This document shows positions 38,736 to 45,836 of a stretch of 48,558 nt of DNA, one piece after another. The notes beneath the pieces were generated by a model. That model searched no databases and was not told the origin of the DNA. It worked only from the letters and a program-made list of their open reading frames with translations. Source of the stretch: a virus. The stretch lies in the IMG/VR virus record IMGVR_UViG_3300015371_000061, positions 1 to 48,558 of that record. One strand, written 5' to 3'. Position numbers and translations under genes: made by a program. Each line of letters opens with the position of its first letter. Position 1 is the stretch's first letter.

Positions 38736-40141
38736 TCTACAACAGGGCTCCATTCCAAGTAGAAGATCTCGAGTTCCTACGTGCGCGCACAGCTAGCGCA
38801 AACTTCAGTGAGATGGGATGCTACAAGACGACCACGGCAGAATTCCTCGTCCAAGATCTAGGAGCAGAACGTGTCCTTGTTATCACCAGCAAGACCGGCA
38901 AGATCACGTATGAGCAAACACTTCCATATGTACTACCGGATCTACCTGTGTATCGCCTGGATATGCACAACGTTCCTGGTGCTGTTGGGCATGTACGCCA
39001 CCGCCGTGATCGTAGTAGCGGTATGTTCCTGGCACATTTCAACCTCTTTACGAAGAGATCGCAGGTTGCGGCAGCATTACGATCGACTGACTTCGACGCG
39101 ATCATCGTAGACGAATCCCACCGGATCAAGAACAGAGCTGCTCAATGCACCAATCAGATCATGTATCTCAAGTCGGACGTGCGCCACATTATGACTGGCT
39201 CACCGTTCGTCAACAATCCATCAGATTTGTGGGCACAAGCCCGGTTCCTGGATAGATCCAAGGTGCCGGGCTTTTGGCGTTTCTCAGATCATTTTTGCGT
39301 CTACGACGAAGATCTGTTCGAGAGACGTGGGATCAAGTCCGTCGTCGATATCCAACGTGGTGATGAGCTGAAAGCATGGCTCAAGTCATTCGCGGTGTGG
39401 AGATTCAAGCGCGATATCTTTCCAGACTTGCCACCGAAGATTCCATACCAGTATGACGTCGTGCTCAACAGTACACAGAGGCGGATGTACAATGAGATCA
39501 AGTCTGAACTACAATCCATGGACGAGGACGGAGTCCCCTTCAATAGTCCTAATGTACTTTCAGCATTGTCGCGTATGCGGCAGATTGCATCGGCTACGCC
39601 CAAGGTACGCGGCAAGAAGTGGTTGGAAAGAGAGGAGAGATGGGCCTATGACATAGAGCTGGTAGAACCGAGTAGCAAACTCGATGCTGTTATGGACGTG
39701 CTGAGAGAAGCGTCAGGTCAATGCGTAGTATTCTACACACACCGAGATGTAGGGAGGCTGCTCAATGCACGACTCAACCGCGCCGCCATTTCTCATGTCA
39801 ACATGCTCGAAAGCGACAGTGAAGCAAGTCGTCTGCAAAAGGTCAATGCTTTCCAGGCTGGAACGGGCAAGGTTTTCCATAGCACTCTGGCGCTTGGAAG
39901 TGAAAGCATCACGCTCACAGCCGCCGACACTGTTATCTTCGTGGATCGAGCTTGGACACCCAAGGACAACAACCAGGGTGAAGATCGAGTACACCGTCCG
40001 GGACAAACGCTCCCAACCAACGTGGTCGATATTTATGGACGCAACACTACTGACAGCTATGTACGGCACAAGGTAGGGATGAAGAACGGATGGTTCCGAG
40101 AGATCTTCCACAACGAGGAAGTGTACGCACTTGCCTACTAG
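38732..40141 (+). CDS. SNF2-type DEAH-like helicase with unusual Walker A
   Basis: 469 aa. Motif I is SEMGCYKTTT (residues 26-35); the usual GxGKT Gly before Lys is Tyr31. Motif II DESH lies at 127-130, motif III IMTGSPFVNN follows, and the C-terminal half has motif V/VI TAADTVIFVDRAWTPKDNNQ then GEDRVHRPGQT. Such proteins translocate on double-stranded DNA and are common in phage replication regions. The altered P-loop could reduce ATP use or be a lineage variant. It heads the replication block and is overlapped by the preceding small gene. Confidence 0.85.
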   Translation: MIYNRAPFQVEDLEFLRARTASANFSEMGCYKTTTAEFLVQDLGAERVLVITSKTGKITYEQTLPYVLPDLPVYRLDMHNVPGAVGHVRHRRDRSSGMFLAHFNLFTKRSQVAAALRSTDFDAIIVDESHRIKNRAAQCTNQIMYLKSDVRHIMTGSPFVNNPSDLWAQARFLDRSKVPGFWRFSDHFCVYDEDLFERRGIKSVVDIQRGDELKAWLKSFAVWRFKRDIFPDLPPKIPYQYDVVLNSTQRRMYNEIKSELQSMDEDGVPFNSPNVLSALSRMRQIASATPKVRGKKWLEREERWAYDIELVEPSSKLDAVMDVLREASGQCVVFYTHRDVGRLLNARLNRAAISHVNMLESDSEASRLQKVNAFQAGTGKVFHSTLALGSESITLTAADTVIFVDRAWTPKDNNQGEDRVHRPGQTLPTNVVDIYGRNTTDSYVRHKVGMKNGWFREIFHNEEVYALAY

Positions 40142-40160
40142 ATGGCTACTAAAAGCAGAG

Positions 40161-40331
40161 ATGAGAGTCCATGCCATGCGCAGCTCTGAGTACATAGCAC
40201 AGCGCGGCGAGATAGAGCTTCACGGAACGCAATGCGAGGTCACATTCTCGGACGTATATCTACCAGACTTCGCCATTGGACAACGTCTCTGGGTACATGT
40301 GATGGATGGGAATCCGGCAGACGACGACTAA
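40161..40331 (+). CDS. Small beta-rich protein (start uncertain)
   Basis: About 56 aa; alternative ATG at 40176 and a longer frame from 40131. SSEYIAQRGEIELHGTQCEV then SDVYLPDFAIGQRLWVHVMD. Lies between helicase and nuclease, overlapping the latter. Function unknown. Confidence 0.5.
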   Translation: MRVHAMRSSEYIAQRGEIELHGTQCEVTFSDVYLPDFAIGQRLWVHVMDGNPADDD

Positions 40332-41487
40332 CACGGACGGAGGACACACGGACATACCGGAACATATCGCGATCCACACGTCTGACACGGCGACGTTCAA
40401 GAAATGCCGCCGGCGTTGGGACTGGACTTCGCCTGGTCGCGGGAACCTGCGGCCAAAGGTGGCGATGGCAGGGATCAACTTCAACCTGACATACGGCACC
40501 GCATTCCACGACTCGTTGGAGTATTACTACAGCTCCAAGTTGGAGAAGCGTCCAGAGTACGCTGTAGACGAGGTTGTCGAGCACTTCCAGACGTATTGGA
40601 CAGCTCTCGGCGACAAGGTCAAGAAGGCCAACGAGGGCTGGTGGACGGAGAACAAGGAAGAGTTTGAGTATCACCTGGATCTAGGTGAGGGTATGCTTAG
40701 ACACTACCTGCCCTGGGCACAGGAGCACGACGAGTTTCGAGTCGTAGCTATTGAGCACCCGTTCAAGGTAGACACCGGGCTGCGCGCGAGAAACCCCCAC
40801 ACGGGGGACGTACTTCCCGTCTACTACTGTGGTAGGATGGATATGATCGTCCAGAAACTTTCCACAGGAACCTACGGAGTTGTCGATCACAAGACCAGCT
40901 CTCGTCACGAGGATGAGGACTACAAGGCCAAGCTAGACATGGACGAGCAGGTTACGAGATACATGTGGGCAGCAGAGCTCGAGGCAGAGCAGTACGACCT
41001 GGAGTACAAGCGGATTGACTTCGTGTACTACAACGTGCTGTTCAAGGCGTACCCAAAGCCGCCGACTATCACGAGTCGTGGAGTCCCGTCTATCGACAGA
41101 CAGAACGAGATGACGACGGCTCCGCTGTTCGCCAGGACGGTTATGGCGGACGAGGATCTACAGATGTGGATTCGCACGAACGACAAGGCGCAAGCCTACT
41201 ACGACTGGCTCAAAGAGGTAGGCGATCGTCGGTTCATCATGCGCGACGAGGTCTTCCGGTCACGGAAAGAGCTGCGAGCCAACATGCAGAACGCACTTTG
41301 GGAGATTGAGGACATGCTTCGCATGGATCTACATATCTACCCGAATGCAACCGGAGACTGGTACTGCATCAAGTGCCCATTCCGTGGGCCGTGCATCGCC
41401 ACGAACGACGGATCAGACGTGGACTACATGCTCAGTGAGATGTACGAGCAGAACATGGACGACGAAGGACATTACAGTGTCGTCTAG
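40306..41487 (+). CDS. PD-(D/E)XK nuclease with C-terminal Fe-S-like cysteines
   Basis: 393 aa. The N-terminal TATFKKCRRRWDW (Cys34) and the C-terminal CIKCPFRGPC (Cys354, 357, 363) match the four-Cys cluster of RecB/AddB/Cas4-type nucleases. The active-site core is CGRMDMIV followed by GVVDHKTSS (Asp194, Lys196). LDMDEQVTRYMWAAE is the QxxxY-like helix. It would resect double-strand ends, fitting with the adjacent annealing ATPase and SSB-like protein. Overlaps the previous gene by 26 nt. Confidence 0.85.
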   Translation: MGIRQTTTNTDGGHTDIPEHIAIHTSDTATFKKCRRRWDWTSPGRGNLRPKVAMAGINFNLTYGTAFHDSLEYYYSSKLEKRPEYAVDEVVEHFQTYWTALGDKVKKANEGWWTENKEEFEYHLDLGEGMLRHYLPWAQEHDEFRVVAIEHPFKVDTGLRARNPHTGDVLPVYYCGRMDMIVQKLSTGTYGVVDHKTSSRHEDEDYKAKLDMDEQVTRYMWAAELEAEQYDLEYKRIDFVYYNVLFKAYPKPPTITSRGVPSIDRQNEMTTAPLFARTVMADEDLQMWIRTNDKAQAYYDWLKEVGDRRFIMRDEVFRSRKELRANMQNALWEIEDMLRMDLHIYPNATGDWYCIKCPFRGPCIATNDGSDVDYMLSEMYEQNMDDEGHYSVV

Positions 41488-41509
41488 CGCATGGGAAGAA
41501 GATGCAGGC

Positions 41510-41749
41510 ATGGCCGGCGATGCTATGGCAGAGGAACCGATGAACTGGCGAATAGTGCTCGGCTATGCCGTATTCAGTATCGAAACCAACGATGCATTCG
41601 TAGTGACGGATGCAGCACCCATAGGGAGGTGGATGATCGGCAAACGTTTGACCGAGATCATCTACTGGGTGAAGAAGAAAGGAGGTAAGATAGAAACTCT
41701 CCCTCATCATCTAATGCACACACAACCCGAACTCGAAAGCGAAAAATGA
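41510..41749 (+). CDS. Small protein, unknown (79 aa)
   Basis: ATG at 41510 with GAAGAAG about 8 nt upstream; a GTG at 41477 is possible. MNWRIVLGYAVFSIETNDAF then a helix KRLTEIIYWVKKKGG. Overlaps the next gene by ATGA. Function unknown. Confidence 0.55.
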   Translation: MAGDAMAEEPMNWRIVLGYAVFSIETNDAFVVTDAAPIGRWMIGKRLTEIIYWVKKKGGKIETLPHHLMHTQPELESEK

Positions 41750-42066
41750 ACACACTCGTAGAAGAGAAGATCGCCGAGAGCATCGTCCTAGAGTCAGTGG
41801 ACGAAGCATCTCGCGGTGCTCTGTGGCTCGATGGCAAGGTGCCACACTGGTATCTGTACATCGACGCCGCTACACTCAACATCGCAGACAGCGATAGCTG
41901 CGTCATAGGTCAGCTCGAAGATGTTTACCCGGACTTGTTGGTCAAGGCTGGTGGATACAGCCCAGACCTCGGGTTCGACATTGATGAGCTGTCCTCAGAG
42001 GGTACGACCTACCCATACCTCAACGCTGCATGGCGCAGGGAGATCCTCGCACGGCAGGGAGAGTAA
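41746..42066 (+). CDS. CxIGQ-type early protein (106 aa)
   Basis: Starts by ATGA. Carries DSCVIGQLEDVYPDLLVKAG and YPYLNAAWRREILARQGE, the same layout as the C-terminal domain of the 173-aa protein at 32762. It is a second copy of that domain without the acidic N-terminal part. The position between nuclease and ATPase suggests replication-time expression. Function unknown. Confidence 0.65.
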   Translation: MNTLVEEKIAESIVLESVDEASRGALWLDGKVPHWYLYIDAATLNIADSDSCVIGQLEDVYPDLLVKAGGYSPDLGFDIDELSSEGTTYPYLNAAWRREILARQGE

Positions 42067-42155
42067 TGTTCTACCGTATGGTGATGAACATCCTTGCGGT
42101 GCTCATCACGTTCGTATTCGTCGTGTGGCTGATCTTCTTCATTGGAGGTATGTAG
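42066..42155 (+). CDS. 29-aa membrane peptide
   Basis: TAATG overlap. MFYRMVMNILAVLITFVFVV then WLIFFIGGM is a single hydrophobic span. Its stop overlaps the GTG of the ATPase gene. One of the tiny membrane peptide set. Confidence 0.5.
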   Translation: MFYRMVMNILAVLITFVFVVWLIFFIGGM

Positions 42156-42904
42156 TGGTATCAACTCTGGCCGAGAAAATCGGTGCCGTTCCAGCGTCAG
42201 AGGCACGTGTCACTTTCAACATCGAGATATACGGAGACTACGGCGCAGGAAAGACACACTTCTGCGGGACAGCCGCAGACCATGAAGAAACCGCACCCCT
42301 CTTGCTGCTGGACATAGAAGGCGGTGCGGCCACGCTTCGTCACCGACCAGATGTAGAGGTCGTACAGGTTCGTAGCATGAACGAGATGGTCACGATCCAC
42401 AGGGAGCTCAAAGAGGACAACGGCAACACGTACAAGACCGTCGCTGTTGATTCCCTTACAGAGTTGCAACGACTGGACGTGTCAGAAATCATGCGTGCGG
42501 TGCATCTCCTGGATGACGACCGTGATCCAGACGTACCATCTCCGCGTGAGTGGCAGAAGACATTGGCACACATGCGGAAGATCTGTCGAGCGTACAAGGA
42601 TCTGAACGTGAATGTGATCTTCACGGCGCTCGCCGTCAGGAAGCAAGACGAGGACGGCGCAGTATCTATCAAGCCATCGCTACAGGGTAAGGCGTTGGAC
42701 GAGATTCCTGCGTTCTTCGACGTAGTAGCATACCTGGACACCATCATCGAGAAGGACAAGATAGAAAGGAGGCTTATTACAGCACAGCATCCGAAGTACC
42801 GTGCGAAGGACAGGCTTGGCGTCAGCGGAGGCAGCAACGTCATTGTCGAACCGACAGTACCGAAGCTGTGGGAAAACCTCGCTGCGACAGCCAAGGCTGC
42901 ATAG
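42155..42904 (+). CDS. Sak4-like / RecA-fold ATPase
   Basis: 249 aa from a GTG at 42155, after GGAGG. Walker A GDYGAGKTH (residues 27-35); Walker B-like KTVAVDSLTEL. The C-terminal half carries VIFTALAVRKQDEDGAVSIK and DVVAYLDTI, typical of phage Sak4 single-strand annealing proteins. These act with an SSB partner in recombination; the next gene encodes one, and a RecB/Cas4-like nuclease lies upstream. Confidence 0.85.
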   Translation: MVSTLAEKIGAVPASEARVTFNIEIYGDYGAGKTHFCGTAADHEETAPLLLLDIEGGAATLRHRPDVEVVQVRSMNEMVTIHRELKEDNGNTYKTVAVDSLTELQRLDVSEIMRAVHLLDDDRDPDVPSPREWQKTLAHMRKICRAYKDLNVNVIFTALAVRKQDEDGAVSIKPSLQGKALDEIPAFFDVVAYLDTIIEKDKIERRLITAQHPKYRAKDRLGVSGGSNVIVEPTVPKLWENLAATAKAA

Positions 42905-42944
42905 GCCACAAAACCACACAAACGCGAAAGGCTAAAGCACACAA

Positions 42945-43436
42945 ATGGAAAACCTTGATTTCTCAGGTGCGAAGGAAGTCAGTTTCGAGCCGCTGCCAAA
43001 CGGTACATACGAATGCACCGTGATGGAGGCAGAGATGGGCGAGACTTCCGGGTCGGGTAAGCTCGGCGTTCGTCCGAAGCTGATGCTCACGTTCAAGGTC
43101 ACAGACGACGAGGCCAACCCCGAAGAGTACCGCGATCGTCGCATCTGGACGCAGTACACGGTGCCACCAAAGGAGTTCGAGGGAGCACCGTACAAGGAGT
43201 ACGACTTGATGATGGGCAACATCTTTGGGTTCTTCAAGGCCCTTGGATACGAGGAGAAGGACGTCAGGAAGTGGAAGAAGCTCCCCAACCCTGACGACTA
43301 CCTCGGACGCCCATGTTCGGTCGTGGTGAAGTACGTGCCTGCCAAGGGCGAGTACGCCGCCAAGAACGAAGTGCGAACTGTGAAGCCGGCAGGGTCAGCA
43401 CCTGCGTCGGCAGCAACAGGGCTTGACGCACTGTAA
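42945..43436 (+). CDS. SSB-like protein (DUF669 type)
   Basis: 163 aa. Residues 1-140 are a beta-rich fold: EPLPNGTYECTVMEAEMGET, KLMLTFKVTDDE, FGFFKALGYEE, PCSVVVKYVPAKGEYAAKNE. The C-terminal tail is Ala/Ser-rich. This is the usual partner of Sak4-type ATPases and serves as single-strand binding protein. Strongly acidic overall. Followed by two hairpins and the tRNA-like element. Confidence 0.75.
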   Translation: MENLDFSGAKEVSFEPLPNGTYECTVMEAEMGETSGSGKLGVRPKLMLTFKVTDDEANPEEYRDRRIWTQYTVPPKEFEGAPYKEYDLMMGNIFGFFKALGYEEKDVRKWKKLPNPDDYLGRPCSVVVKYVPAKGEYAAKNEVRTVKPAGSAPASAATGLDAL

Positions 43437-43442
43437 GACCTG

Positions 43443-43511
43443 AGCCCGTCTGTCCGTGGGCGGGCTTAGTGCGCGGGGTGGGTGCGTGACGATACCGCGC
43501 TCACCCCGCGC
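43443..43511 (+). terminator. Two hairpins before tRNA-like element
   Basis: AGCCCG/CGGGCT (43443-43466), then GCGCGGGGTG/CACCCCGCGC (43471-43511) with a 21-nt loop that itself contains GGT/ACC. No T-run follows. Confidence 0.5.
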
Positions 43512-43516
43512 TGTAT

Positions 43517-43608
43517 GTCGTCATAGCTCAAGTGGTAGAGCACCACACTTTGCCTCTCCTGGTGCGGGTCAAAGTGTGAAGATGTGGGTTCGATCCCCAC
43601 TGACGGCC
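43517..43608 (+). tRNA. tRNA-like element with enlarged anticodon arm
   Basis: Acceptor stem GTCGTCA/TGACGGC (43517-43523, 43601-43607), D arm GCTC/GAGC (43526-43541), and T arm GTGGG-TTCGATC-CCCAC (43584-43600) are canonical. The anticodon arm is 35 nt (43544-43578) instead of 17: stem CACACTTTG/CAAAGTGTG and a 17-nt loop. Removing 43555-43570 would give a TTGCCAA loop with anticodon GCC, as in bacterial glycine tRNAs, but TGC and TTG are alternatives. CCA is not encoded. The primase ATG (43611) starts 2 nt after its end. Confidence 0.6.
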
Positions 43609-43610
43609 AT

Positions 43611-45773
43611 ATGGCAGTAACCATCAATACCGACAAGCTCAGAGCAGAGTTCTTCGAGAGCATCTTCGGATCACACGAAGGATACGTGTGCATAGCAGCA
43701 GCGAGGGCAACTAGCAGGCATTTCAACGAGACATATTTCGAGTGGCCCAAGGACATAGCCAAGATGATGAAGCACATCAACGAGGTTTCCGGCGGTCACA
43801 ACGTGTGGTTTTGTGCCCAACTTCTCGACGAGCCCAAGAGGGTCAAAGAGAACGTTGGGCTTTGTTATGCCTTGTGGGCAGATTTGGATACATGCGCTCC
43901 CACAGAGATTGTCCCACGTCCTCCAGTCGTACTCCAGTCGTCAGAAGGTCGATGGCAAGCGTTCTGGCCTTTGACCAGGGGTATCGAGCCGGTGATCGCT
44001 GAGGACTACTCACGCAGGATTGCATACGCCTACAAGGAGCACGGTGCAGACCAGTCGGGATGGGATCTAACACAGCTCCTACGTGTCCCGTTCACGTTCA
44101 ACTACAAGTACCCAGAGCATCCACAGGTCATCGTGGAGCTAGAGTTGGGAACGCAGTACGAGCCTAAGCTGTTCGCCGACAACTACGATCACGTACCCAA
44201 CTACAGCATCAATTGGGTAGAGCCACCGGAACGCTCGCTTAGTGCGGACACCATCCTCGCTGAGTATCGTACACGTCTAGAACAGTACATGATTGACATG
44301 TACACCAACGAGCCGGCCGAGGGCGCAGATTGGTCAGCCATCTTGTGGAAGTTTATGTCCTGCATGTTCGAGATTGGCATGAGCCCAGAAGAGGTCTATG
44401 CCGTATCTTCCACAGCAGCGTGCAACAAATTCATGCGAGATGGAAAGCCAGAACGTCTGTGGCCAGATGTGCTCAGGGCTCAGGCAGCATTTCAGGGTAC
44501 GCGACCTGTGCTGACAGTACAGGAGATGCCAGAAGTCACGATCGACAGAGATCTAGAGCGATCCTTCATCGAGGACTACGCGGATTGGGCTGGCACACTC
44601 ACGGACGCGCCACGTCAGTACCACGAGGCATCTGCATTCATCATCCTCTCGTCGTTGCTGGCATCATCGCTCGTGATTGAGACCAGCGTAGCCAATTTCA
44701 GAACCAACCTATGGGTGTGCATCCTTGGTGAGACGACACTCACGCGCAAGACTACAGCTATGCGTTTGGCAGTAAGACTCATCAACGAGGTGGATGAAAA
44801 CATTTTGCTCGCTACAACAGAGGGCTCAATTGAGGGCATCATGAGCGCGATGCAGCTCAGGCCCCACAAAGCTGCACTCTTTCACCGGGATGAAATCGCC
44901 GGCATGTTCAAGGCGACAGTACGCAAGGACTATCTCTCTGGCATGTTGGAGACATTCACCAAGATGTACGACGGAGATGACTTCAAGAGGGTTCTCCGTA
45001 AGGAAACCATCCACGTAAGAGAGCCGGTATTCATCTTCTTCGGTGGCGGCATCAAGGACGCCGTGCTAGGAGCACTCCAACAGGAACACCTAACCAGTGG
45101 CTTTGTACCACGGTTCTTGTGGGTCATAGGTGAAACCGCGATTGACGATCTGGCACCGCTCGGCCCAAAGCGCCAGCAATCTATGGAAGAGGAAAGTCAG
45201 ATCGTTGGCAGACTACGATCCCTATATCAGACGTACAACCAACCACAGGTAATCAAGATCGGTGGCGAGCCTGTCGAGGTTCCACAGAAGGTCGTAGCAG
45301 AGCTGACAGAACAGGCATGGGAGTTGTTCAACGATTTTCAGATGGACTTGCTCAAGTGGGCTCGAGGTCAGCAGCAGCACCACATCATTATGCCTGTCAT
45401 GTCACGCACGGCTGACAACTGCCTCAAGATGGCCGCGCTCATTTCTGCGTCCAGGCAAGACCCGTCTATTGACGGGCGCATCACCGTCACTGAGGAAGAC
45501 GTGGCTCACGCGGTTTACTTCGTACAGAATTGGGTTCCGTACACGATGGAGGTTGTGCCCAACGCCGGTGTCAGTGACGCCGAACAGCTCGTACAGCGAG
45601 TGTTGGCCGGCATCAATCGGGAGCCAGGAGTGTCAAGATCCAAGCTCATGCGATCGTACAAACTCACGGCTCGAGAAATGACAAGCATCACGGACACACT
45701 ACGTGAGCGCATGCTTATCAGGGTGACTAAGGACGGACGGCAGAGCAATTACTACCCAGCAGCATATGGATAG
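43611..45773 (+). CDS. Primase-helicase (PrimPol-type N-terminus, SF3-like helicase)
   Basis: The ATG at 43611 gives 720 aa; a GTG at 43584 inside the tRNA-like T arm is possible. The N-terminal half resembles archaeo-eukaryotic primases: LWADLDTC (Asp91, Asp93) and SSEGRWQAFWPL then SGWDLTQLLRVPFTFNYKY. The C-terminal half has a P-loop-like GETTLTRKT (373-381, Lys380) and HRDEIAGMF (Asp427, Glu428), as in DUF3987-type helicases, plus GGGIKDAVLGALQQEHLTSG. It would prime and unwind DNA ahead of the polymerase. The absence of a ribosome site before the ATG is odd. Confidence 0.75.
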   Translation: MAVTINTDKLRAEFFESIFGSHEGYVCIAAARATSRHFNETYFEWPKDIAKMMKHINEVSGGHNVWFCAQLLDEPKRVKENVGLCYALWADLDTCAPTEIVPRPPVVLQSSEGRWQAFWPLTRGIEPVIAEDYSRRIAYAYKEHGADQSGWDLTQLLRVPFTFNYKYPEHPQVIVELELGTQYEPKLFADNYDHVPNYSINWVEPPERSLSADTILAEYRTRLEQYMIDMYTNEPAEGADWSAILWKFMSCMFEIGMSPEEVYAVSSTAACNKFMRDGKPERLWPDVLRAQAAFQGTRPVLTVQEMPEVTIDRDLERSFIEDYADWAGTLTDAPRQYHEASAFIILSSLLASSLVIETSVANFRTNLWVCILGETTLTRKTTAMRLAVRLINEVDENILLATTEGSIEGIMSAMQLRPHKAALFHRDEIAGMFKATVRKDYLSGMLETFTKMYDGDDFKRVLRKETIHVREPVFIFFGGGIKDAVLGALQQEHLTSGFVPRFLWVIGETAIDDLAPLGPKRQQSMEEESQIVGRLRSLYQTYNQPQVIKIGGEPVEVPQKVVAELTEQAWELFNDFQMDLLKWARGQQQHHIIMPVMSRTADNCLKMAALISASRQDPSIDGRITVTEEDVAHAVYFVQNWVPYTMEVVPNAGVSDAEQLVQRVLAGINREPGVSRSKLMRSYKLTAREMTSITDTLRERMLIRVTKDGRQSNYYPAAYG

Positions 45774-45802
45774 TTACCCCGCACGGAACCCACTCCGGGG
45801 GC

Positions 45803-45812
45803 TGTGGGGTTT
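45803..45812 (-). repeat. Dispersed motif site 8
   Basis: Core read on the minus strand (plus strand TGTGGGGTTT), context GGGAAAACCCCACAGCCC, in the gap just upstream of the DNA polymerase start. Confidence 0.65.
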
Positions 45813-45836
45813 TCCCTGCCGGGAGGCCGGAAGCCC

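Noticed and set aside
43544-43578. Archaeal-type tRNA intron
   Set aside because: The extended stem is continuous, with no bulge-helix-bulge needed by the splicing endonuclease, and the rest of the genome looks bacterial.
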